19,583 nt of DNA from Ignavibacteriales bacterium (GCA_003142915.1 PLNZ01000209.1:1-19583), one strand, 5' to 3'. Counted from the first letter of the stretch, positions 1 through 8,441 are shown. A program made the numbers and translations. Notes: generated from the letters alone by a model not told the origin.

Positions 1-1677
1 CCCACAAGCATTCATGGGTTGGACGAAATTACCGGCGGAGGATTACCTAAAGGCAGGCCAACGCTTGTATGCGGAGGCGCCGGCTGTGGAAAAACTCTCT
101 TTGCGATGGAGTTTCTCGTTCGCGGTGCAACGCTTTATAATGAACCCGGTGTATTTATCTCGTTCGAGGAAACTGAAAAAGAACTTACTGCAAACGTTTC
201 TTCGTTGGGATTTGATTTGGATAGTCATGTAAAACATAAAAAAATTTGGCTTGAACACATTCACATTGAACGGGGTGAAATTGAACAGAGCGGCGGTGAA
301 TATGATTTGAAAGGTTTGTTTCTTCGCATCCATCAGGCAATTGAAAGCATCGGAGCTAAGCGTGTTGTTCTGGATACAATTGAATCACTTCTTTCAGCGC
401 TGCCCAATTCTACTATAGTACGCACAGAACTGCGAAGGTTATTCGGCTGGTTGAAAAAGAAAGGTGTTACAACAATAATCACCGGAGAACGAGGCAATGG
501 TACGTTAACACGCCAGGGTTTGGAAGAGTACGTTTCCGATTGTGTTATTCTTCTGGATCATCGCGTTAAAGATCAATCATCCATTCGACGATTGCGTATT
601 GTTAAATATCGCGGCTCAACGCATGGTACAAATGAATATCCTTTCTTAATTGATGAAGATGGTTTTTCTATTTTGCCTGTAACTTCGCTGGGATTGAATA
701 ACATTTCTTCAAAAGAAAGGATTTCCTCAGGTATTCCGCGTCTTGATACAATGCTATCCGGTAAAGGTTACTTTCGCGGCAGTACAGTGCTCGTTTCAGG
801 TACCGCCGGTACCGGCAAGACGAGCCTTGCAGCGCAATTTGTTGAAGCAGCATGCAAGCGCGGGGAGCGCGTTCTTTATTTTGCTTTCGAAGAATCCCCG
901 AGCCAGTTTATGCGTAATATGTCTTCTATTGGAATTCACCTGGAACGCTGGGTTAAAAAAGGATTGTTAAACTTTCATGCCACACGTCCAACACTCTATG
1001 GATTGGAACATCATCTGGCGACCACTATCAAATTAATTAATAAAGTTGAACCGCAAATAGTTATTTTGGACCCAATTGATGCATTTGTTATAGGAAGTAA
1101 CCAAACTGAAGTAAAGATAATGTTACTGCGTCTCGTAGATTTTTTAAAAATGAAAAATATCACTGCATTCTTCGCAAGCCTCACGAATGCAGGTGAGAAC
1201 CGGGAACTTACAGATATGTCAATATCATCCCTGATAGATACATGGTTGCTTTTGCGTGATATTGAAATTGGAGGTGAGCGTAATAGAGGATTATATATTC
1301 TCAAATCGCGCGGTATGGCGCATTCCAATCAGATTCGTGAGTTCAAACTGACCGACCACGGAATTGAATTGCTTGATGTCTATGTTGGTCCGGAAGGCGT
1401 ATTGACAGGCTCGGCTCGATTATCGCAAGAAGCGAAAAACGATGCCGAACAATTATTGCATCAACAAGAAATTGAACGCAAACAATTTGGATTAAAACTT
1501 AAACATGCGGCAACGGAAGCTCAAATTGTAGTGTTACAATCTGAATATAAAGAGGAGGAATCAGAAACACTCAAGATTATCGAGATGGAAAAAACAAAGA
1601 CTGAAAGGTTCGCACAAAATCAGAAAAAAATGGCAGAAAGTAGAAAGGCAGATAAATTCATTAAAAACCCAGTATAG
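1..1677 (+). CDS. kaiC: KaiC-like circadian clock ATPase (5' end missing)
   Basis: The reading frame is open to base 1 (it begins PTSIHGLDEITGGGLPKG), so the true start lies outside the window. Two RecA/KaiC domains are present. The CI half has Walker A GGAGCGKT (nt 73-96), the catalytic Glu pair in ISFEE (166-171) and Walker B VVLD. The CII half has Walker A GTAGTGKT (799-822), Glu pair in FAFEE (889-894) and Walker B VILD. The CII segment TDMSISSLIDT lines up with the KaiC autophosphorylation segment, with Ser-Ser (1225-1230) where cyanobacterial KaiC has Ser431-Thr432. After the conserved VLTGSARLSQEAKN the protein continues about 85 residues as a charged, probably coiled-coil tail (from about nt 1430), in place of the short cyanobacterial KaiC tail. 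Family knowledge: KaiC is a hexameric ATPase/autokinase; homologues outside cyanobacteria often act with KaiB and histidine kinases. No kaiB or kinase is visible here. GC looks a little higher than in the neighbours. Confidence 0.93.
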   Translation, partial: PTSIHGLDEITGGGLPKGRPTLVCGGAGCGKTLFAMEFLVRGATLYNEPGVFISFEETEKELTANVSSLGFDLDSHVKHKKIWLEHIHIERGEIEQSGGEYDLKGLFLRIHQAIESIGAKRVVLDTIESLLSALPNSTIVRTELRRLFGWLKKKGVTTIITGERGNGTLTRQGLEEYVSDCVILLDHRVKDQSSIRRLRIVKYRGSTHGTNEYPFLIDEDGFSILPVTSLGLNNISSKERISSGIPRLDTMLSGKGYFRGSTVLVSGTAGTGKTSLAAQFVEAACKRGERVLYFAFEESPSQFMRNMSSIGIHLERWVKKGLLNFHATRPTLYGLEHHLATTIKLINKVEPQIVILDPIDAFVIGSNQTEVKIMLLRLVDFLKMKNITAFFASLTNAGENRELTDMSISSLIDTWLLLRDIEIGGERNRGLYILKSRGMAHSNQIREFKLTDHGIELLDVYVGPEGVLTGSARLSQEAKNDAEQLLHQQEIERKQFGLKLKHAATEAQIVVLQSEYKEEESETLKIIEMEKTKTERFAQNQKKMAESRKADKFIKNPV

Positions 1678-1830
1678 CCATGAAGAAAAGTTTAATAAAA
1701 TTTTTTATGAAAGCCAAACAGGCGATTTTGAAAACCCGGACGGCAGTACCACAAAGTGGGATGGAGAAAACCATATTGCTTGGAGTTTTGCTGAACGCAC
1801 AGAATAAAATTTGTGCGACGGTTTATTAAA

Positions 1831-1917
1831 TGGTGCCCGAAAGGGGACTCGAACCCCTATGAGATTGCTCTCACTAGACCCTGAACCTAGCGTGTCTACC
1901 AATTCCACCATCCGGGC
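1831..1917 (-). tRNA. tRNA-Leu (anticodon CAG)
   Basis: Read on the minus strand this is a complete class II tRNA of 87 nt with the CCA end encoded (1831-1833). The acceptor stem GCCCGGA pairs with TTCGGGC, with one G-T pair. The D-arm contains AATTGGTAGAC, the anticodon stem-loop is CTAGG-TTCAGGG-TCTAG giving anticodon CAG for CUG codons, there is a long variable arm (GAGAGCAATCTC), and the T-arm carries GGTTCGAGTCC. The long variable arm and the D-arm pattern are those of bacterial tRNA-Leu. It stands alone; its 3' end points toward kaiC, which matters because tRNA 3' ends are common integration sites. No T-run terminator follows closely. Confidence 0.96.
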
Positions 1918-1977
1918 AAAAATTTTATTATTGAACAAAACCCATCAACTTACGTATACCTGAAAACCCTTTACAAT

Positions 1978-2016
1978 ACACTCAGTATTTCCTCCGGAAG
2001 AGAAAAAATTGAGTGT
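1978..2016. repeat. Inverted repeat between the penicillin-binding protein gene and tRNA-Leu
   Basis: Arms ACACTCA (1978-1984) and TGAGTGT (2010-2016) are perfect complements over 7 bp, with a 25-nt loop that itself holds a small TTCC/GGAA hairpin. It lies after the minus-strand PBP gene and before the tRNA. No T-run follows on the minus strand, so it is a weak candidate for a transcript end or processing site. Confidence 0.3.
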
Positions 2017-2084
2017 AAATTTACAACTAAATAAAAAGACATTCTACCAACAATTTCACTTTTTGCTGCATATTGCCGAATTTT

Positions 2085-4370
2085 CTACCAGCCGGAGTCT
2101 CCGTCTTTTTCTTCTTTCTTTATTTTGTCACTACCGCCTTTCCCATGTATCTCACATTTGGGCGGGGGATTATTTGAGTTTATAATATCCATTACTACGG
2201 AAGGACAGTTACTTGTAGCCATTTTGGTATCGCCTAAATCCATAGTCGTTTTGCAGAATGGTACAGTATCTATACCGGGCGCCATCGTAAAATATTTTAC
2301 AGGAAGATTTAACTGCTTATATGCGCCTTCCATGAACATAGCCCAGATAGGCATAGCAGCGCGTGCACCCTGGCCGAACGCGCTGCTAAACTTAATCCTG
2401 TGGTCGTCAAATCCTACCCAAACTCCGGCAGCTAATATAGGTGTATATCCTAGAAACCATGCATCGGAAAAAGCCTGTGTGGTACCGGTTTTACCTGCGC
2501 ATGGATATTGAAAATACTTTCTTGCACCCGCGCCTGTTCCATAATTGACTACATCCTGCAGCATACTTGTAATTATTGAAGCAGTCTGCGGTGAAATTGC
2601 CTGTTGATATTCCGGTACAAACTTATCAATTAAAATCCCGTTCCTATCCTCAATCTTTAAAATTGCAATAGGGTCAACATGCACGCCGTTATCTGCAAAC
2701 GTTCCATAAGCTGACGTCAATTCAAGCGGCGATACTTCAGATGTACCGAGCGCAATTGAAGGATAAGCTTCCAGCGGCGATTGAATTCCCATCCTGTGCG
2801 CATATTTAGCAACCTGCCAGGGAGGCGCCATATTACTTATTGTCAACCTGCCTGCAACAACATTAATTGAATGAGCAAGCGCTTGCCTAAGAGTTATGTA
2901 TCCGCCATAGTCATTCTCAAAATTATCCGGCGACCACCCGTTATAATTAAACTTTTGATTAAGCAGCGTATATGCAGGATAGTACCCGTTATCAATAGCA
3001 ACCGTATAAGCAAAAGGTTTAAACCCCGAACCGGGCTGCCTCCTAATACCGGTTGCATGGTTTAATCCCCTACCGAAATCCTGGTTCTCACCGCCAACCA
3101 TAACTCTTATCTGACCGTTAGCCGGGTCAAGAGCTACAAAGCCAACCTGGATTGTTGTAGCGGCTTGCTCTACCGAATCTAAAAACGGCTGATTGTACTT
3201 TAACTGATTATAAATCTGCGCTCTTTCTGCGGTAGTCTTTGCCAAATTATACCGGTGGCTATCCTTTATTGCGCGGTCAATAAGAGCCGGCAAAAGGTCC
3301 TGGTGCTTTTTCCAGTTCCAGAATTTGCTAAATAAAGCCTGGTATTCTTTCAAATGATCTGCGGCGGCTTTATTTGCAATTTGCTGCATTCTTAAATCAA
3401 GGGAAGTATAGATGTTCAAACCATCACGGTAAAGATCATAACCGTATTTTTCGGACATAGCAACCATCTGCTGGCGTACATATTCAATAAAATAAGGAGC
3501 ATCGGATCTGTTCCCGATATTTCTTTCTGCTGCCAGATCAATCGGGTCGTCTTTTATTCTTTCATAATCTGTTTCGGAAAGCATATCATTCTCAACCAGG
3601 TTATACATTACCTGGTTTCTTCTCCGGATAGCATGATCATAATGACGTATGGGATCATAATACTCAGGGGATTTAAGCAGAGCGACAAAAAGTGCGCACT
3701 CCGGCAGTGTTAAATCCTTCCCCTTTTTATTAAAATAAACCCGCGCTGCGGATTCAACTCCGTAAGCGCTTCTTCCAAAATATGATACATTAAGATACGA
3801 CTGTAAGATTTCTTTTTTAGTAAAAGTTCTTTCAATCTGAACGGCAGTAATCCATTCTCTTACTTTTCTAATCACGGTTTGAAAAGAATTTTCATCATGC
3901 GCTTTTAAATGATAAAGATTGTTGGCAAGCTGCTGGGTAATTGTACTTGCGCCTTCATGCTTGAAGAGGAAAAGATTTTTTATCATTGCTTTGATAATGC
4001 GAACTACATCCACACCCCAATGCGAATAAAACTTCCTGTCTTCCGTAGAAATTAATGCGGTTGACATATAAGACGGAAGGCTGTCGATATTCGTATCAAT
4101 TCTATTCTGAATTGATATTGTTCCGATAAGCTCGCCGTTAATTCCGAATACTTTGCTTGCTAACTGCGGCCTGGGATTTTCAAGCTGTTCCAGCGATGGG
4201 AGACCGCTGATTATATAAATAATAAAAGCAATAAATATAACTAACGCTATTCCGCCTATTATGTATAATTTTTTCCTGTTCTCTTTACCGGAAAATTTCT
4301 TTTTGTTTTTATCATATGCATCACGAAAATACTTGTCAAAGTTAAAATTTGAATTCTTACTCTTCGCCAT
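2085..4370 (-). CDS. mrcA: Penicillin-binding protein 1A, bifunctional transglycosylase/transpeptidase
   Basis: This 761-residue class A PBP polymerises and cross-links peptidoglycan at the outer face of the inner membrane. A lysine-rich cytoplasmic N-terminus is followed by one membrane anchor (about residues 34-56). The GT51 glycosyltransferase domain follows, with EDRKFYSHWG (catalytic Glu110), GASTITQQLANNLY, and KKEILQSYLN (Glu187). The transpeptidase domain has SGFK (Ser448 nucleophile, Lys451), SIN (501-503) and KTGT (627-630). All catalytic motifs are intact and the length is usual for the family. The C-terminus ends in a charged tail after a Cys-containing segment (CPS...CEIHG) common in related PBPs. 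The ATG lies one base after the lpxH stop codon, so the two are almost certainly cotranscribed and probably translationally coupled. The assignment to PBP1A rather than 1B rests on overall pattern; the symbol is by family. Confidence 0.95.
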   Translation of the reverse strand: MAKSKNSNFNFDKYFRDAYDKNKKKFSGKENRKKLYIIGGIALVIFIAFIIYIISGLPSLEQLENPRPQLASKVFGINGELIGTISIQNRIDTNIDSLPSYMSTALISTEDRKFYSHWGVDVVRIIKAMIKNLFLFKHEGASTITQQLANNLYHLKAHDENSFQTVIRKVREWITAVQIERTFTKKEILQSYLNVSYFGRSAYGVESAARVYFNKKGKDLTLPECALFVALLKSPEYYDPIRHYDHAIRRRNQVMYNLVENDMLSETDYERIKDDPIDLAAERNIGNRSDAPYFIEYVRQQMVAMSEKYGYDLYRDGLNIYTSLDLRMQQIANKAAADHLKEYQALFSKFWNWKKHQDLLPALIDRAIKDSHRYNLAKTTAERAQIYNQLKYNQPFLDSVEQAATTIQVGFVALDPANGQIRVMVGGENQDFGRGLNHATGIRRQPGSGFKPFAYTVAIDNGYYPAYTLLNQKFNYNGWSPDNFENDYGGYITLRQALAHSINVVAGRLTISNMAPPWQVAKYAHRMGIQSPLEAYPSIALGTSEVSPLELTSAYGTFADNGVHVDPIAILKIEDRNGILIDKFVPEYQQAISPQTASIITSMLQDVVNYGTGAGARKYFQYPCAGKTGTTQAFSDAWFLGYTPILAAGVWVGFDDHRIKFSSAFGQGARAAMPIWAMFMEGAYKQLNLPVKYFTMAPGIDTVPFCKTTMDLGDTKMATSNCPSVVMDIINSNNPPPKCEIHGKGGSDKIKKEEKDGDSGW

Positions 4371-4371
4371 T

Positions 4372-5097
4372 TTAATCCCAATCTACTATTTCAAATTTAC
4401 CATCCCTGAAAATACCGTAACAGGGCGTATCCAGCCAAGAACCGAGATTAACATAAATGCCGTTTTTATATCTAATATAGCATCGTTTATGGAGATGACC
4501 AAATAAAACATAGTCAAATCCTTCGTCAATCTTTGTTTTGGCAGCATTAAACAAACCGTCTTCCTCGCCGTAATCTTTTTTTGTTGTATAATCCCTGCTT
4601 GATTTACTGGTAGCGCTTGCAAGCTTTACGCCAAGATCAGGATGCAGCAATGAATATATCTTCTGGAGAAATTTATTTCTTAAAATTTTCTTTAATATAT
4701 TATAACCAAGATCATTTTTAACCATGCCGTCACCGTGCCCAATAAAAAATCTCTTGTTATTTAAATAAATATCGATGGGCTCATCATACATTATAGCGCC
4801 GATTTCATCACGGAAGAAATTCAAGTGCATAAAATCGTGGTTGCCTATAAAGTAATGAATCTTAATTCCGTTCTCGGTTAAATCCTGAAGCGCTGTAAGC
4901 GTTCTAAAAAATCCTTTCTGGTAAACTCTTTTATACTCAAACCAGTAGTCGAACAGATCACCCACAATAAAAAGTTCGCTGCAATTATCACGCGCAAAAT
5001 TGAGGAACTTAACCAGCAGCCGTTCTTTACTTTTTTCGACAGAACCGGAATAAAGCCCGAGATGAATATCGGATATAAAAAGATATGTATCGTTCAC
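4372..5097 (-). CDS. lpxH: UDP-2,3-diacylglucosamine diphosphatase, LpxH type
   Basis: This 241-residue metallophosphoesterase has all the two-metal motifs: DIH (Asp10, His12), GDLFDYW (46-52), GNHD (85-88), GHGD (120-123) and GHLH (200-203). GDLFDYW and GHGDGM are the LpxH-like versions. LpxH removes UMP from UDP-2,3-diacylglucosamine to give lipid X, the fourth step of lipid A synthesis, at the cytoplasmic side of the inner membrane. The length matches the family. The start is GTG at 5095-5097, with an AGGT stretch just upstream. Its stop codon is one base from the ATG of the penicillin-binding protein gene, linking outer-membrane and wall synthesis in one transcript. A neighbouring clade of generic UDP-2,3-diacylglucosamine hydrolase-like phosphoesterases cannot be fully excluded. 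Confidence 0.85.
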   Translation of the reverse strand: MNDTYLFISDIHLGLYSGSVEKSKERLLVKFLNFARDNCSELFIVGDLFDYWFEYKRVYQKGFFRTLTALQDLTENGIKIHYFIGNHDFMHLNFFRDEIGAIMYDEPIDIYLNNKRFFIGHGDGMVKNDLGYNILKKILRNKFLQKIYSLLHPDLGVKLASATSKSSRDYTTKKDYGEEDGLFNAAKTKIDEGFDYVLFGHLHKRCYIRYKNGIYVNLGSWLDTPCYGIFRDGKFEIVDWD

Positions 5098-5174
5098 AAG
5101 TACCTGTATTTTTAACCTATATTTTTTGAATTATAATTAATATTTAATTTAACTTAAAATATAAGCATAAATAT

Positions 5175-6881
5175 TTATTCACTTCCATTTTTTATGTACT
5201 GAATTCTTGCAGGCAGCCAATTATCCGGATCGAGTGTGATTTCTAAGGGCTCTTTGCTGAATTCAAGATTCAAAATATTCTGACGCTTATTTATCCTGAT
5301 AGTTCTATACTCCGTTGTATGGTCGTTGAATAATATCTTCATATCAAGCGGGAAATTATAAGTATCATATTCTGTTTGAGTCTGATCAACATTCAAAGTT
5401 ATGTTACAGTTATTACTTGATTTATTGGGCTTCCAGGAATAATCCAGGTTAATAATTCCGCTTCCTATAAATACCCACTGCTCGAAAAAACTGCTTAGAT
5501 TCTTACCGGATACTTTTTCGCATACATTCTCAAAATCCTTAGTTGAAGCGCTTTTATATTTATAACTTTCATAATAATTCCTTAAAATTTTAAAAAACAC
5601 GGAGTCACCTGTTTCATGCCTAAGAAGGTGCAGTACCCATGCACTTTTTTCATAAACGGTATGAGAAAATAAATCTTTGGGATTATAGACAGTTCCGTCA
5701 AAAACACCTAACTTGCTCATCATGCTTGAACGAAGCGCACCGGAGCCGCCGACATGCTCGGCATATAAAGCTTCGCAGTAAGTAGCAAATCCTTCATTTA
5801 GCCATATATCTTTCCATGAAGCCGGACCTACAGCGTCGCCGAACCAATGATGTGCAAGTTCATGGATATAAATTTCTGTAAAGAAATTTTTCCCTCCGAT
5901 AAAATTAGAACCAATTCCCATTAAAGTTTGGGTTTCCATTGCGCCAAACTGCCACAAAAATTCAGCTATGCCGTATTTTTCTTTGATAAAGGGATATTCG
6001 CCGAAAGTTTTTGAAAAAAAGCCTATCATTTCAGGCAAATCCTGAAAATCCACTTTCGCATTTTCCAATTGTTTCGGAAAGACATAATACTCAATTGCCA
6101 TTGTATCAGCTTTATCCTGCGAAATATATTTATCCGAGAAGTTAATGTAACTGGAGGAATAAAGGCATATCAGATAAGTTGAAACAGGATAAATCGTTTT
6201 CCAGTAATATGTTCTTCTCGAACCGGAAGTAGTAATACTAACCAGCTTCCCGTTTGAAGCGGAAACTTCGGATGAATCATTTGTAATTTCCATATCCAAC
6301 AGGGCTTTATCCGACGGGATATCATTACAGGGAAGCCATGTAGAAGCGTAATTTGGTTCACTAAGATTATATATGCAGGATTTTCCGTTTATTTCACCAA
6401 AGACAAAAGATGAAAAGCCTGCACGCTTAGGAGTTCCTTCGTATAAAACCCGCACTTCAAAAGTATCCGGCTGAATACCGGATAAAGGAATCGAAAGTCT
6501 TGTTCCCTTTTCCGTAAATGAAGAAGTTTTCCCGTTAAGCAGAAGCAGGTAAATTTTCATGTTGTCGTAAAAATTCAAATCAATCTGATTAATATTTTTA
6601 TCAAGAAAAACACCCGTAATTACTACATCCCCCTTCAACATCTTTTCTTCGGGACGCAGATCAATATTTATAACATAATGAAGCACATTTATTTTATATT
6701 GATTAGCGGATGCATAATCATCCGGCGGTACCGGTTCTAAAATCCTGGCGCTCTTTCGGCAGGTAGTATTTTCCGTTGTAAAAAACAGATGCCTGCTCAA
6801 ATGCAAGTCAGTTAAACTCCAGCCAAGAAAGGACATGGAGATTATTAATAGCGGGAAAATAATTTTATACGTCTTTTTCAT
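5175..6881 (-). CDS. M1 family zinc aminopeptidase, exported
   Basis: The gluzincin motifs are complete: GAMET (substrate-binding loop, about residue 313), HELAHHW (zinc ligands, with Glu as general base, about 340-346), the third zinc ligand in WLNEGFATY (about 363) and the catalytic Tyr in VYEKSAW (about 410). The order and spacing match M1 metallopeptidases, which remove N-terminal amino acids from peptides. The first 25 residues (MKKTYKIIFPLLIISMSFLGW) form a signal peptide or N-terminal anchor, so the enzyme probably acts in the periplasm or outside. At 568 residues it is short for M1: it has the N-terminal beta domain and catalytic domain but lacks the large C-terminal helical domain, ending in a small beta-rich part. 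ATG at 6879-6881 is preferred over a TTG immediately before it. It is 77 bases upstream of lpxH and may have its own transcript. Confidence 0.9.
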   Translation of the reverse strand: MKKTYKIIFPLLIISMSFLGWSLTDLHLSRHLFFTTENTTCRKSARILEPVPPDDYASANQYKINVLHYVINIDLRPEEKMLKGDVVITGVFLDKNINQIDLNFYDNMKIYLLLLNGKTSSFTEKGTRLSIPLSGIQPDTFEVRVLYEGTPKRAGFSSFVFGEINGKSCIYNLSEPNYASTWLPCNDIPSDKALLDMEITNDSSEVSASNGKLVSITTSGSRRTYYWKTIYPVSTYLICLYSSSYINFSDKYISQDKADTMAIEYYVFPKQLENAKVDFQDLPEMIGFFSKTFGEYPFIKEKYGIAEFLWQFGAMETQTLMGIGSNFIGGKNFFTEIYIHELAHHWFGDAVGPASWKDIWLNEGFATYCEALYAEHVGGSGALRSSMMSKLGVFDGTVYNPKDLFSHTVYEKSAWVLHLLRHETGDSVFFKILRNYYESYKYKSASTKDFENVCEKVSGKNLSSFFEQWVFIGSGIINLDYSWKPNKSSNNCNITLNVDQTQTEYDTYNFPLDMKILFNDHTTEYRTIRINKRQNILNLEFSKEPLEITLDPDNWLPARIQYIKNGSE

Positions 6882-7086
6882 CAAGTAAGCGCATAAGATG
6901 CAATATGTGTATCAGAAATTATGCAGAAAATTCATTCCTGCAGTGTAAAAACATCCAATTTTTATTAATTTTTTAAAATCAAGCCCTTGCAATTCAGTCA
7001 AAAGTTTGTTAAACATATGATGTAAAATTAACGATTTCTATAATTGCCAAACAAACCATATTTAAATATATTAAAAGTAAATTTTT

Positions 7087-7093
7087 AGGAGAG
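7087..7093 (+). promoter_or_regulatory. Ribosome binding site of glgC
   Basis: AGGAGAG ends three bases before the glgC ATG (AGGAG core to ATG spacing 5 nt). It is one of very few clear Shine-Dalgarno sequences in this window and it fixes the start at 7097 rather than the internal Met15. Confidence 0.7.
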
Positions 7094-7096
7094 ATT

Positions 7097-8341
7097 ATGA
7101 CTTTCCCCGGTTCATCAATACTTCGCGAAACAGTCACAATGCTTTTAGCCGGCGGGCAGGGTGAAAGACTTTATCCGTTAACGGCGCATAGGAGCAAACC
7201 CTCAGTCCCTTTCGGCGGGAAATATAGAATTATCGACTTTGCTCTATCCAATTGCCTTAATTCAGGACTTAGAAGAGTATACGTACTTGTTCAATACAAA
7301 TCAGATTCACTTAACCAGCATTTGCTTGAGGCATGGAGCATCTTCAACCCAGAACTTGGTGAATATATATATTCCATACCGCCGCAAAGAAAATTTAATA
7401 ACGATTGGTATCTTGGAACTGCGAACGCTATTTATCAAAATCTTAATTTATTTTCACAGGAAAAAAAGGTGAATTGGGTTTTGATTCTGAGCGGAGACCA
7501 TATTTATAAAATGGACTATATGAAAATGCTCCAGTATCATATAGATATGAACGCCGATCTATCAATGTCATGTATTGAAGTTCCCAAAGAAGAGGCGGAC
7601 CGTTTTGGCATAGTTGGCGTAAATAATAAGTATGAAGTAACGACATTCATTGAAAAGCCGACTAAACCGCCGGAAATTCCCGACAAACCGGGATATTGCT
7701 TTGTTAATATGGGAATTTATATTTTCAATTCAGATGTATTAAAAGATATTTTCAAAGAAATGGAATCGGAAAAAATAAAAGCACACGATTTCGGTAATGA
7801 TATTATTCCGTTTATGGTAAAATCGAACAGAAAAGTTGTTGCATATAAATTCTTTGATGAGAATAAGAAATCTAAGCCTTACTGGAAAGATATTGGAACA
7901 ATAGACAGCTATTTTGCCTCAAGTATGGACTTAATTTCCGTAATACCTGAATTCAACTTTTACGACCAAAGTTGGCCTATGAGAACTTATCAATACCAGT
8001 TTCCCCCTGCAAAGACTGTATCGCATGAAGGGGAACGCGTTGGACGTACTTTGAATTCTTTAATATGCGACGGTTCTATCGTATCAGGAGGTTTAGTTGA
8101 ACGTTCTCTTTTAGGACCGAATGTAAGGGTGAACAGCTTTGCCTATGTTACTGATTCAATAATTATGAATAACTGCAACATCGGCAGACATGCAAGAATA
8201 AGACGGGCAATTATTGACAAAAATGTAAATATACCCGAAGGCTATGAAATTGGTTTCGATCTTGAAAACGACAAGAAAAAGTTCACCGTTACGGAGAGCG
8301 GAATTGTGGTTATAGGCAAAGACCAGACTTTACCAGGCTGA
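7097..8341 (+). CDS. glgC: Glucose-1-phosphate adenylyltransferase (ADP-glucose pyrophosphorylase)
   Basis: This 414-residue enzyme makes ADP-glucose from ATP and glucose-1-phosphate, the committed step of bacterial glycogen synthesis. The N-terminal nucleotidyltransferase domain has LLAGGQGERLYPLT (about 16-29) and KPSVPFGGKYRIIDF (34-48). SGDHIYKMDY (132-141) contains the metal-binding Asp, FIEKP (184-188) the sugar-phosphate-binding Lys, and DFGNDIIP and YWKDIGTIDSY follow. The C-terminal quarter is a left-handed beta-helix with hexapeptide-type repeats (around SLICDGSIVSGG and NCNIGRHARIRRAIIDKNV) that usually carries allosteric control. Length is normal. It is divergent from the M1 peptidase gene across about 210 bases and is followed by a hairpin terminator, so it is probably monocistronic; no other glycogen gene is nearby. 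Confidence 0.97.
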   Translation: MTFPGSSILRETVTMLLAGGQGERLYPLTAHRSKPSVPFGGKYRIIDFALSNCLNSGLRRVYVLVQYKSDSLNQHLLEAWSIFNPELGEYIYSIPPQRKFNNDWYLGTANAIYQNLNLFSQEKKVNWVLILSGDHIYKMDYMKMLQYHIDMNADLSMSCIEVPKEEADRFGIVGVNNKYEVTTFIEKPTKPPEIPDKPGYCFVNMGIYIFNSDVLKDIFKEMESEKIKAHDFGNDIIPFMVKSNRKVVAYKFFDENKKSKPYWKDIGTIDSYFASSMDLISVIPEFNFYDQSWPMRTYQYQFPPAKTVSHEGERVGRTLNSLICDGSIVSGGLVERSLLGPNVRVNSFAYVTDSIIMNNCNIGRHARIRRAIIDKNVNIPEGYEIGFDLENDKKKFTVTESGIVVIGKDQTLPG

Positions 8342-8379
8342 TTTTTGTCGGCTTATTATTTATAAGGCTTATGTCTCTC

Positions 8380-8405
8380 ATCTCATTTTTTCATGAGATA
8401 TTTTC
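8380..8405 (+). terminator. Probable intrinsic terminator after glgC
   Basis: ATCTCAT (8380-8386) and ATGAGAT (8393-8399) form a perfect 7-bp stem with a 6-nt loop, followed by ATTTTCT. It sits 40 bases after the glgC stop and before uvrC. The stem is AT-rich, so termination may be partial. Confidence 0.45.
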
Positions 8406-8441
8406 TGTTATTTTTCGGCAAGTATTTGCATAACTACAGGC

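Noticed and set aside
1680..1829. Short ATG-started frame after kaiC (MKKSLIKFFMKAKQ...) as a possible kaiB start
   Set aside because: It shows none of the KaiB thioredoxin-like sequence and has no ribosome binding site; it ends next to the tRNA after about 50 codons.
1705..1938. Minus-strand open frame of 77 codons across the tRNA-Leu region
   Set aside because: It is an accidental translation through the tRNA gene and its flank; the tRNA explains the sequence fully.
2125..2511. Plus-strand 128-codon open frame opposite the PBP gene
   Set aside because: It lies antisense inside an intact, motif-complete PBP coding region.
6885..7096. Search for regulatory motifs in the divergent M1 peptidase/glgC region
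   Set aside because: Apart from the glgC ribosome binding site, nothing rises above AT-rich background; a TTGACT near 7003 on the minus strand lacks a matching -10.
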